From Bacteroidota bacterium (GTDB lineage Bacteria; Bacteroidota; Bacteroidia; Chitinophagales; Chitinophagaceae), in the NCBI GenBank assembly GCA_947452905.1, contig CANGEP010000009.1, positions 33,935 to 97,934 on the forward strand: 64,000 bases of DNA, in the 5' to 3' direction. Position numbers and translations under genes: made by a program. Shown here piece by piece: positions 44,979 through 53,222 of this stretch. Under the pieces are notes generated by a model that was not told the origin of the DNA, did no database searches, and worked only from the letters and a program-made list of their open reading frames with translations. The stretch's first letter is position 1; each line of letters begins with the position of its first letter.

Positions 44979-46766
44979 TTAGATATACATCGCCTCTACC
45001 TCGCCAGCAAAATTTGCTAAAACATTTTTACGACGAATACTCAGTTTAGGCGTCATCTCCTGTTTATCAATGCTAAACTCACGAGATAATAAAGTGAATT
45101 TTTTTACCTGCTCCACCTGATTAAATAATTTATTGTACTCCTCTACAATATCGGCAATTAAAGCTATCACCATGGTGTTTTGTACAATCGCTTCGTTGCT
45201 GGTATATTTAATACCATGCTGCTTTGCCCACTCTTTTAATTTGGAAAATCCTGGCACAATTAAAGCACTCACAAATTTTTTATTGTCACCAATAAGTACA
45301 ATTTGTTCGATAAAAGGGCTCTCCTTCATTTTGTTTTCGATAGGTTGAGGGGCTACATATTTACCTCCACTGGTTTTAAAGAGTTCTTTTTTACGGTCGG
45401 TGATTTTTAAATATCTACCATCTACAATTTCTCCAATATCACCCGTATGCAACCAACCATCAATAATGGTTTCGGCGGTTAAATCGGGACGCTTATAATA
45501 ACCCAGCATTACGCTTGGCCCTGCCACACAAATTTCACCATCCGCTTCTAGTTTATACTCTACACCTTTAATCACCTGACCTACGGTACCAAACTTAGTA
45601 CCTCCAGGTGTTCTTAAATTAATACTTATTATAGGACTATTTTCGGTAGGTCCGTATCCTTCGTATACATTGATTTGTGCTGCATTAAAAATACGTAATA
45701 GTTTTACCTGACAAGCAGCACCACCAGTTACGATAAATTTTACATTGCCTCCTAAAGCTTCGCGCCACTTATTAAAGATTAATTTATTCGCAAGTTTTAA
45801 TTGAAGACGGTACCATAAAGAGCCAGGGATTAAATTATCATATTGCTCGCCTAAGGCAACTGCCCAGAAAAATAATTTTCGTTTAATACCTGTTAGTTCT
45901 TCTCCTTTGAGCATTATTTTTTCAAATACTTTTTCTAACAATCGAGGCACGGTTGAAAAAGCATCTGGTGAAATCTCTTTTAAGTTATCGCCAATGGTAT
46001 CAAGGCTTTCAGCATAATAAATGCTCATGCCACTATACATATAAATATAAGAAGCTACTTTTTCGAATATATGATTAAGCGGTAAAAAACTTAAAACTTT
46101 ATACGTTGGATTATCAGGAAAAGGGAAACTCTCTTTACCCATTTGCAAATTAAAGTAAATGCTTTTATGTGTTAACATCACCCCCTTGGGTGTACCTGTG
46201 GTGCCCGAAGTATAAATAAAGGTAGCTACCTGATCAACGGGTATTGTTTTTTTAATCTCCTCTACTTTAGCTAAAGTATCGGTATTGCTATCTAATAAAC
46301 TTGTCCAATGTTTAGCGCCTTGTATTGGATCAAAAGTGTATACTTCTTTTAAACAAGGTACTTGATCTTTGATAGACATTACTTTGTCATACAAGTCCTG
46401 ATTACTTGCAAACATATATTGAACCGAAGCGTCATTTAAAATAAAAACCAATTCTAATGGATTGGTGGTAGGATATACCGGCACCCAGATTAAACCAATT
46501 TGTTGGGCCGCCATATCTGATATTAACCACTCAGGTCGGTTACTCGAAATAATAGCTACTTTATCGCTTCCCTCTGCTGTAAAATTATGACCGGATAAGC
46601 CCAGGTTTAACAAACCTGCACTTAATTGATTAATGGTTCTTGCAATTTCTTGTGTTGAATACTTTCTCCATGCGCCATTTTCTTTGGCAGCCAACATATC
46701 CTCTTTAGGAAAATGTTTCAATTGATGATCGATACAATCAAAGAGTCGTTTACATTCCATGGTCAA
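44979..46766 (-). CDS. Long-chain fatty-acid-CoA ligase (AMP-forming)
   Basis: Activates fatty acids to acyl-CoA through an acyl-adenylate. The 595-residue member of the ANL superfamily has the P-loop-like IYTSGTTGTPKGVMLTH (about 184-200), the YEGYGPTENSPIISIN motif, WLHTGDIGEI (adenylate-binding Asp), and the hinge DRKKELFKTSGGKYVAPQPIE. The linker and insertion pattern fit the long-chain group common in Bacteroidetes rather than acetyl-CoA synthetase. It lies 57 nt after the DUF1015 gene on the same strand and converges with the TPR-like gene. Confidence 0.93.
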   Translation of the reverse strand: MTMECKRLFDCIDHQLKHFPKEDMLAAKENGAWRKYSTQEIARTINQLSAGLLNLGLSGHNFTAEGSDKVAIISSNRPEWLISDMAAQQIGLIWVPVYPTTNPLELVFILNDASVQYMFASNQDLYDKVMSIKDQVPCLKEVYTFDPIQGAKHWTSLLDSNTDTLAKVEEIKKTIPVDQVATFIYTSGTTGTPKGVMLTHKSIYFNLQMGKESFPFPDNPTYKVLSFLPLNHIFEKVASYIYMYSGMSIYYAESLDTIGDNLKEISPDAFSTVPRLLEKVFEKIMLKGEELTGIKRKLFFWAVALGEQYDNLIPGSLWYRLQLKLANKLIFNKWREALGGNVKFIVTGGAACQVKLLRIFNAAQINVYEGYGPTENSPIISINLRTPGGTKFGTVGQVIKGVEYKLEADGEICVAGPSVMLGYYKRPDLTAETIIDGWLHTGDIGEIVDGRYLKITDRKKELFKTSGGKYVAPQPIENKMKESPFIEQIVLIGDNKKFVSALIVPGFSKLKEWAKQHGIKYTSNEAIVQNTMVIALIADIVEEYNKLFNQVEQVKKFTLLSREFSIDKQEMTPKLSIRRKNVLANFAGEVEAMYI

Positions 46767-46823
46767 GCAATATTGTGTAACAAAATACTAAGAAAGAAGC
46801 AGAAAAAAAAGAGAATATTTTGT

Positions 46824-48056
46824 TTAATAAATTAAGTGGGTGAGTAGTCCATCTCTTAATTTAGGCTCGAACCATGTGCTTTTAGGTGGCATCACCTCGC
46901 CTGCATCGGCAATATTAAATAACTGATCGATAGTGACTGGATATAAACTAAAAGCAATAGCCATTTCTCCACTTTCTACTCTTTTTTCTAATTCGGCTAA
47001 ACCTCTAATGCCTCCTACAAAGTCGATACGCTTATCGGTTCTTTGATCTTGGATATTTAATAATTTGGCTAATACATTATTAGATAAAATAGTGACATCC
47101 AACACGCCAATAGGATCAGCGTCATTATAAGTACCCAATTTACTAGTTAGTGAATACCAAGTATTATTTAAATACATGCCAAAACTATGTAAGCCTGCTG
47201 GTTTAAAAGCGGCTTCTTGTTTTTGTATTTCAAATTCATTTTCAAGAGCTGCTAAAAAACTTTCGGGGGTATGACCATTCAAATCTTTCACTACACGGTT
47301 GTAATCCATAATGTGCAATTGATTGGAAGGAAATAAAGTAGTTAAAAAATAGTCGGCGGCGGGAGTAGCTTTTTCGCCTAAGGCTAATTTTACTTTAGCA
47401 GCTGAGGCAGCTCGGTGATGACCATCAGCGATATATGTGCAGGGCACTTGTGTCTCAAACAAATCGGTTATTTGCTGAATGGTTTCTGAATCACTTACTG
47501 CCCAAACGGTATGTTGAATACCATCTTCGGCGGTAAAATCGTAAACCGGGTTTTTAGTAGTCTTATGTTTATCAATAATAGCGTCAATACTGGTTTGATT
47601 GCGATACGCTAAAAACACATTTCCAGTTTGAGCACCCGATGTTTTAATATGATTAATACGATCCTGCTCTTTTTCGGGACGCGTAAATTCGTGTTTTTTA
47701 ATTATGTCATTATTATAATCATCAATACTACTTACACAAACCAAACCCGTTTGGGCACGGCCATCCATGATTAATTGATAAATATAATAACAAGGTTTTG
47801 ATTCCTTAAACAATACATCTCTTTGTACAAAAGCATTTAAATTTTCTAATGCTAAATCATACACTTGTTGTGCATGAATATCAACCGTTTCTGGTAAATC
47901 AATTTCACTTTTGGTGATATGTAAAAAAGAAAAAGCATTACCAACCGCTTCGGTTTTTGCTTCTGCACTATTTAAAACATCATAAGGTTTGCTGGCCACT
48001 TGCTTCGCTAATTGTGGTTGCGGACGAAGGGCTTCAAAGGGTCTAATTTTTGCCAT
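46824..48056 (-). CDS. DUF1015 family protein
   Basis: Conserved protein of 410 residues, without a signal peptide and of unproven function. Family signatures are visible: IRPFEALRPQPQLAKQVASKPYDVLNSAEA at the N-terminus, RPEKEQDRINHIKTSGAQTGNVFLAY, VPCTYIADGHHRAASA, and a C-terminal KSTWFEPKLRDGLL. The conserved DGHHR segment suggests an active site. It lies 39 nt after serC; in many Bacteroidetes DUF1015 genes stand beside serC/serA, so a role connected with serine metabolism is plausible but inferred. No serA is present here. Confidence 0.92.
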   Translation of the reverse strand: MAKIRPFEALRPQPQLAKQVASKPYDVLNSAEAKTEAVGNAFSFLHITKSEIDLPETVDIHAQQVYDLALENLNAFVQRDVLFKESKPCYYIYQLIMDGRAQTGLVCVSSIDDYNNDIIKKHEFTRPEKEQDRINHIKTSGAQTGNVFLAYRNQTSIDAIIDKHKTTKNPVYDFTAEDGIQHTVWAVSDSETIQQITDLFETQVPCTYIADGHHRAASAAKVKLALGEKATPAADYFLTTLFPSNQLHIMDYNRVVKDLNGHTPESFLAALENEFEIQKQEAAFKPAGLHSFGMYLNNTWYSLTSKLGTYNDADPIGVLDVTILSNNVLAKLLNIQDQRTDKRIDFVGGIRGLAELEKRVESGEMAIAFSLYPVTIDQLFNIADAGEVMPPKSTWFEPKLRDGLLTHLIY

Positions 48057-48095
48057 GGGCGCAAATATCGTTCTTATTGTTGAGAAATAATTTTT

Positions 48096-49154
48096 TTAGG
48101 CAAAGCTTTTCATTAAATCACAAAAAGCTACCACACTAGATAATGGCATTGCATTATACATGCTTACTCTTATACCACCAACGGTGCGATATCCTTTTAC
48201 ACCAATCATTCCTTCTTTTTTACAGAGTTCTAAAAAGGCGGCCTCTTTACTACTATCATTTAAAAAGAAAACAGCATTCATAATGCTACGATCTTCTTGG
48301 GCAATGGGGCAATAAAATAAAGGATGTTCGTCGATGGTCTTGTATAGTAAATTTGCTTTTTCTAGATTGCGTTTTTCCATCTCCACTAAGCCTCCTTCTT
48401 TTTCGATCCAACGTAAAGTAAGTAAGCTCACATAAATCGAAAACACAGGAGGCGTATTTAATAATGAGCCTGCTTCGATATGTTTTTGATAATCTAAAAT
48501 TGCTGGAATTTTTCTGTTTACTTTTCCAAGCAAAGATTTTTTAACTACTACCATGGTTACTCCTGCAGCACCCATATTTTTTTGCGCACCTGCATAGATT
48601 AAATCAAATTTTGAAAAATCGGTAGGACGACAAAATATATCTGAACTCATGTCGCCCACCAAAGGCACCCCCAGCTGAGGATAGCTATGCCACTGCGTTC
48701 CCTCTACTGTATTGTTGGTAGTTATATGCAAATAAGTAGTGTCTGCAGGTAGGTTTAATTGCTTATGTAAATACGTATGTTTTTTATCTGAACTATCAGA
48801 TACCACTGTTACCGGTCCAAATAATTTAGCTTCTTTAACTGCTTTATTGCCCCAAACTCCATTATCACAAATAGCAGCCATCCCCGTTTCATCTAATAAA
48901 TTCATGGGCACTTGCATAAACTGCATCGTAGCGCCTCCTTGTAAAAAAAGAACCTCATACTCCTCTCCAATATTCATTAATCTTTTTACAATTGTCTTGG
49001 CTTCTTCTATCACTTCTACAAAATGAGAAGTTCGATGACCAATTTCTAAAATAGATAAACCCGTATTGTTAAAATTATGAATTGCTGCTGCCGCTTGATC
49101 TAAAACTTCTTGAGGTAATATAGCAGGGCCTGAATTAAAATTATGTAATTGCAT
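48096..49154 (-). CDS. serC: Phosphoserine aminotransferase
   Basis: PLP enzyme of the serine pathway converting 3-phosphohydroxypyruvate and glutamate to phosphoserine. The 352-residue protein starts NFNSGPAILPQEVL and has ISILEIGHRTSHF-like substrate residues (LSILEIGHRTSHF), FLQGGATMQF for phosphate binding, DMSSDIF with the PLP-ring Asp (D168), and the Schiff-base Lys K192 in YAGAQKNMGAAG. The C-terminal GYRTVGGIRVSMYNA supplies the phosphate arginines. Starts 45 nt after the DUF502 gene. Confidence 0.97.
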   Translation of the reverse strand: MQLHNFNSGPAILPQEVLDQAAAAIHNFNNTGLSILEIGHRTSHFVEVIEEAKTIVKRLMNIGEEYEVLFLQGGATMQFMQVPMNLLDETGMAAICDNGVWGNKAVKEAKLFGPVTVVSDSSDKKHTYLHKQLNLPADTTYLHITTNNTVEGTQWHSYPQLGVPLVGDMSSDIFCRPTDFSKFDLIYAGAQKNMGAAGVTMVVVKKSLLGKVNRKIPAILDYQKHIEAGSLLNTPPVFSIYVSLLTLRWIEKEGGLVEMEKRNLEKANLLYKTIDEHPLFYCPIAQEDRSIMNAVFFLNDSSKEAAFLELCKKEGMIGVKGYRTVGGIRVSMYNAMPLSSVVAFCDLMKSFA

Positions 49155-49199
49155 TCGCTCGTTTTAAACTTTATATTCTATAAATGATTGCTTAAATAA

Positions 49200-49859
49200 T
49201 TAAGCCTCTTCGTTAATATCATCCATGGTAGTTACCCCACCCGACACCACATACTTCATTGCTTCGGCAGCACTAATACCACGTGGTAATTTTTTGATTT
49301 GTGTGTTTGGAACTATATAAGTAATTCCAGAAATCGCATAGGAGTGAGGAACATACACGGTTACATGATCGGCTAATCCAAAATGTGCATTGCTTTGTTG
49401 TGTAATAAAACCTACACGCCAAACATTTGCAGCATCTACATTTACTAAAACGGGTTGATCAAACTTTTTCTTGTTGCCTGCAAAGGCTTCTAAAAAATCT
49501 TTAACCGAAGAATAGATAATTTTTATACCAGGTGTTCTTTCTAATACTTTATCAAAAACCGATACCAATCTTTCGACAAAAAATAAAGAAGATAACCAAC
49601 CTACCACTAGTACAAGTCCAATAGCTACCACAAAGCCCAATCCCGTTACTTTGGGAATTTGACCATTGACTGCGGCAAAACGAATAGGAAATAAGCTGTT
49701 TAATAGATTGGGTAAGAAATTATCCACCCAATTAAATAAGCTAACCACTACCCAAATGGTTACCCCAATGGGCGCTAAAAGCACTACCCCTTGGAAAAAC
49801 AGCTGCGCAAGTGCCCCTAATATCTTTTTTCGGCGAAAATTATCCCTAATGGTGCGCAT
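49200..49859 (-). CDS. DUF502 family membrane protein
   Basis: Inner-membrane protein of unknown function, about 219 residues from the chosen Met (MRTIRDNFRRKK). It has two hydrophobic helices: FFQGVVLLAPIGVTIWVVV (about 18-37) and GLGFVVAIGLVLVVGWLSSLFF (about 70-92). They are followed by the family segment RTPGIKIIYSSVKDFLEAF and a soluble domain ending with VTTMDDINEEA. The track start at 49958 is rejected because the extra 33 residues would be encoded inside the promoter/operator of the divergent tetR gene. Confidence 0.88.
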   Translation of the reverse strand: MRTIRDNFRRKKILGALAQLFFQGVVLLAPIGVTIWVVVSLFNWVDNFLPNLLNSLFPIRFAAVNGQIPKVTGLGFVVAIGLVLVVGWLSSLFFVERLVSVFDKVLERTPGIKIIYSSVKDFLEAFAGNKKKFDQPVLVNVDAANVWRVGFITQQSNAHFGLADHVTVYVPHSYAISGITYIVPNTQIKKLPRGISAAEAMKYVVSGGVTTMDDINEEA

Positions 49860-49927
49860 TTTGAGTGGTTTAAGGGTCAAATTTCCGTCATTTTTACCAT
49901 TCAACATAAAATACTTAGAATTCCAGT

Positions 49928-49957
49928 TGGAAACTTTGTAAACGAGAAAAGTTTCCA
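49928..49957. promoter_or_regulatory. Inverted-repeat operator of the efflux operon (TetR site)
   Basis: Perfect 10-bp arms TGGAAACTTT / AAAGTTTCCA around a 10-nt centre. They cover the -33 box and spacer of the tetR promoter, as expected for a TetR autorepressor. A further half-site TTCCA lies at 49921-49925, making TTCCA-GT-TGGAA. Confidence 0.75.
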
Positions 49958-49965
49958 TAGTTTTG
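49935..49965 (+). promoter_or_regulatory. Promoter of the tetR-efflux operon
   Basis: TTTG (49935-49938), 19-nt spacer and TAGTTTTG (49958-49965) match the Bacteroidetes consensus exactly. It lies 17 nt before the tetR ATG and overlaps the inverted repeat. Confidence 0.8.
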
Positions 49966-49982
49966 CGCCTTCAAATCAAGGT

Positions 49983-50627
49983 ATGGAAAACAGAATATTA
50001 TTGAAAGCCAGGGACTTAATGGTACTCAATGGCGTACGTTATGTGACAATGGACGACCTTGCTACCCAATTGGGTATTAGCAAAAAAACCATTTACCAGT
50101 TTTACAAGGATAAAGAAGCCTTGGTATTGGCGGTCGTGGAATTGGAACTAGATGAACAAAAAATAATGTGCCAAAGATCTCAGGCGACGGCTGATAACGC
50201 CCTGCATGAAATGTTTATGCTCTTGGCGGATATACAGGAAATGTTTAAAAAAATGAATCCATTAACAGTAATGGAAATTCATAAATATTTTCCTGAAGCC
50301 TTTAAAAAAATTCAGGAGCATAAAGATCGTTTCATGCACAATGTAGTTAAGACAAATTTATTAAAAGGTATTGAGCAAGGGGTTTATCGAAAGGATATCG
50401 ATCCTGAAATATTAACTATTTACCGTATCGAAACTAGCTTAATCACTTTTAATACTCAATTTTTCCCTTTGAGCAAATTTAATCTAGGGAATGTGAATGT
50501 TCAAATTATGGAACATTACATATATGGTATAGTATCTCCCGAAGGATTAAGATTACTCAATCAATATAAACATGAGGCAAGTAGCAAAAATGAATTAGTA
50601 GAAGATAATCAATTTATAAAAAATTAG
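49983..50627 (+). CDS. TetR/AcrR family transcriptional regulator
   Basis: Predicted repressor of the efflux operon it heads. The 214-residue protein has an N-terminal HTH at about residues 18-50 (VRYVTMDDLATQLGISKKTIYQFYKDKEALV), the canonical TetR helix 2-3 with KKTIYQFYKDK. An all-helical ligand/dimer domain follows. The gene is 16 nt upstream of the TolC-like gene. A palindrome overlaps its own promoter, which fits autoregulation and relief by a pump substrate; the ligand is unknown. Confidence 0.92.
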   Translation: MENRILLKARDLMVLNGVRYVTMDDLATQLGISKKTIYQFYKDKEALVLAVVELELDEQKIMCQRSQATADNALHEMFMLLADIQEMFKKMNPLTVMEIHKYFPEAFKKIQEHKDRFMHNVVKTNLLKGIEQGVYRKDIDPEILTIYRIETSLITFNTQFFPLSKFNLGNVNVQIMEHYIYGIVSPEGLRLLNQYKHEASSKNELVEDNQFIKN

Positions 50628-50643
50628 CAAGCATATAAACAAC

Positions 50644-51984
50644 ATGAAAATGAAACATCTATTTTTAATCCTTATCAGTGTAGCTATCACGAGTCAATTG
50701 ATCGCTCAAGATAACAAACCTGTATACAATTTCTCATTACAGGAATGTGTAGCATTTGCACAAAAAAATAATGTGCAAGTAAAAAATGCATTATTAGCAA
50801 TTGAGGCACAGGTACAAACCAATCGAGAAATTGGAGCAGCGGCATTTCCCACCATTAATACCAATGTAGGGGGTACCGATTATACAAAAATTCCTACCTC
50901 TTTATTGCCTGGGCAAATATTTGGACAACCCGCTGGAACCTTTATCCCTGTTCAGTTTGGTACAAAATTTAATGCCAACTATGGAGCTAATATTCAACAA
51001 TTAATTTTTGATGGACAAGTATTTATAGCCTTACAAGCAAGAGCAACATCTATGGAGATGCAACGTAAAAATGCAGCACTCACCGAAGAAGCTATTAAAG
51101 CCAATATTTATAAAATTTATTATCAATTATCTGCTAGTAAAACACAGCTCAATATTTTAGATGCAAATATTGCCCGCTTAAACGCACTAGCACATGATGC
51201 CGAAATAATGTACAAAAATGGCTTCGCCGAAAAACTAGATGTAGATAAAGTAAATGTGCAGTTAAATAATTTACAAACCGAAAAATTAAAAGCCAACAAC
51301 AGTGTGGCTATTGGTTATATGGGTTTAAAAATGTTAATGGGCATGCCCGTTAAAGATAGTTTAGTGTTAACCGATGTAATCAATGAAAAAGATTTAACCA
51401 ACGATGTGTTAGTAGAAAATGATTTTCAGTACAATGTGCGTAAAGATTTTCAATACTTAAGTACTATTAAAAAATTAAATGAGTTTAATGTAAAGCGTTA
51501 TCAATTAAGCAATTTGCCAACTGTTAGTATGTCGGGTGCTTATTCTAAAAATGCACAAAGAAGCAAGTTCGACTTTTTCGAAGGGGGCAATTGGTTTACT
51601 ACAAGTTTAATAAGCTTAAACGTAAGCTTGCCAATATTTAATGGATTTGCTACAGATGCAAGAATTAAAAGAACAAGAATAGAATTAAAGCAAACTGAAA
51701 ATCAAATAGAGGCTTTAAAAAATAATATTGACAACGAGGTAACACAATCCAAGCTTAATTATATGTCATCGGTGGCAACGGTTCAGTTTCAGAAAAAGAA
51801 TATGCAACTTGCCGAAAACGTATATAGCCAAACTAAAAAGAAATTTGAAGCAGGTACTGGTTCAAATACCGAAATCTCTGCTGCCCAAGCCGATTTAGTG
51901 AGTGCACAAAACAATTTTATGAATGCTTTATATGCTGCTTTAATTGCTAAAGTAGATTTATTAAAAGCCACGGGTAAATTATAA
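50644..51984 (+). CDS. TolC family outer-membrane efflux protein (RND operon)
   Basis: Outer-membrane channel of the tripartite pump. It has a signal peptide (LFLILISVAITSQLIAQ) and two OEP repeats of about 190 residues each, with long coiled-coil helices (LQECVAFAQKNNVQVKNALLAIEAQ; YQTKKKFEAGTGSNTEISAAQADLVSAQNNF, the last with the TolC-family AGTG..E turn). Length 446 residues is typical. It is 25 nt before the membrane fusion protein gene, so the export partners are encoded in order outer membrane, periplasm, inner membrane. Confidence 0.93.
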   Translation: MKMKHLFLILISVAITSQLIAQDNKPVYNFSLQECVAFAQKNNVQVKNALLAIEAQVQTNREIGAAAFPTINTNVGGTDYTKIPTSLLPGQIFGQPAGTFIPVQFGTKFNANYGANIQQLIFDGQVFIALQARATSMEMQRKNAALTEEAIKANIYKIYYQLSASKTQLNILDANIARLNALAHDAEIMYKNGFAEKLDVDKVNVQLNNLQTEKLKANNSVAIGYMGLKMLMGMPVKDSLVLTDVINEKDLTNDVLVENDFQYNVRKDFQYLSTIKKLNEFNVKRYQLSNLPTVSMSGAYSKNAQRSKFDFFEGGNWFTTSLISLNVSLPIFNGFATDARIKRTRIELKQTENQIEALKNNIDNEVTQSKLNYMSSVATVQFQKKNMQLAENVYSQTKKKFEAGTGSNTEISAAQADLVSAQNNFMNALYAALIAKVDLLKATGKL

Positions 51985-52009
51985 TTAAACAACTTAACAA
52001 AATATACAA

Positions 52010-53182
52010 ATGAAAAATATAGCCACATTATTATTAGCCGTTTTGAGTGTAACCTTTATCGCCTGTGGTGGTGGAGCAGACAGCATAGAAGCTAAGCAAG
52101 CCAATTTAGAAAAATTAAAGAAACAAGCATTAAGCATTAATGCACAAATTGCAACACTAGAAGCGGATTTAAAAAAATCGGGGGCCAAAGAATCGGCTAA
52201 CGCTGTTTTAGTAGTTACTGCTCCCATCACAAGCGCCGACTTTAATCACTTTATTGAACTACAAGGTAAAGTAGAATCAGAGAGTGTTTCTTTTGTAACT
52301 CCAAGAGCTGGTGGTGGACAAGTAAAAGAGTTATTTATTAAAAGAGGAGACCGCGTTTCAAAAGGTCAGATCATTTTACAATTAGATAATAGCATAATTA
52401 AACAAAGCGCTGCAGCAGCTGCACAAAATATTGAAACAATTAAAGCACAAGCAGCTTTAGCAAAAGCGGTATATGAAAAACAAAAAAACTTATGGGAGCA
52501 AAATATTGGAAGCGAAATTCAATTAATGACTGCTAAAACCAATGCTGAAGCTTCGGCGAGTCAATTAAAAGCAGCTATGGAGCAGTTGGGTATGGCTAAA
52601 GATCAATTAGCTTATACTACTATTAGATCCGATGTGGATGGTGTTGCCGAAGAAGTAAATGTGAAAGTGGGAGAATTATTTGGAGGACCTGGACAAATTA
52701 AAATTGTAAATACTGATCATTTAAAATTAACCTCACAAGTACCAGAAAACTATGCAGGTAAAATTAAAGTAGGTACTGAAGTGAGTTTAAATTTCCCTGA
52801 TTTACAAAAAATAGTGGATGCCAAATTATCGGTGGTGGGTAATGTTATTGACCCATTAAGCAGAAGCTTTTATGTAGAAACAAAATTGCCAGTAGATAAA
52901 AACTTTCGCCCTAACCAATTAGTACAAGTAAAAATTAAAGATTACACCAAGAAAAATGCCATTAGTATTCCTATTAACTTAATTCAAAACGATGATAAAG
53001 GTAAATTTATCTATGTAGCTGTTACCGAAAACGGAAAATTAATAGCGCGTAAAAGAATTGTAACCGTGGGTGAGTTTTATGGTAATAATGTAGAAATTCT
53101 TTCTGGCTTAAATGCAGGTGAGCAAATGGTTACCGAAGGATATCAATCTTTATTTGATGGTCAAAATTTAACTACCAAATAA
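52010..53182 (+). CDS. RND efflux periplasmic adaptor (membrane fusion protein), lipoprotein
   Basis: Periplasmic link between pump and TolC-like channel, 390 residues. The signal peptide ends in a lipobox FIAC, so Cys19 is probably lipidated. A short coiled coil (EAKQANLEKLKKQALSINAQIATLE) precedes the barrel-sandwich/lipoyl half VESVSFVTPRAGGGQVKELFIKRGDRVSKGQIILQLD. Next come an alpha-hairpin (about 125-185), the second lipoyl half (YTTIRSDVDGVAEEVNVKVGELF), and the beta-barrel and C-terminal domains. The order follows HlyD/AcrA-type adaptors. Forty nt before the pump gene. Confidence 0.94.
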   Translation: MKNIATLLLAVLSVTFIACGGGADSIEAKQANLEKLKKQALSINAQIATLEADLKKSGAKESANAVLVVTAPITSADFNHFIELQGKVESESVSFVTPRAGGGQVKELFIKRGDRVSKGQIILQLDNSIIKQSAAAAAQNIETIKAQAALAKAVYEKQKNLWEQNIGSEIQLMTAKTNAEASASQLKAAMEQLGMAKDQLAYTTIRSDVDGVAEEVNVKVGELFGGPGQIKIVNTDHLKLTSQVPENYAGKIKVGTEVSLNFPDLQKIVDAKLSVVGNVIDPLSRSFYVETKLPVDKNFRPNQLVQVKIKDYTKKNAISIPINLIQNDDKGKFIYVAVTENGKLIARKRIVTVGEFYGNNVEILSGLNAGEQMVTEGYQSLFDGQNLTTK

Positions 53183-53222
53183 GCGTATCCAAAATTAATT
53201 ACAAATAAATATATTCGATAAC

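Noticed and set aside
49860-49958. N-terminal extension of the DUF502 protein in the track
   Set aside because: The extra codons overlap the tetR promoter and operator and do not resemble the family N-terminus.
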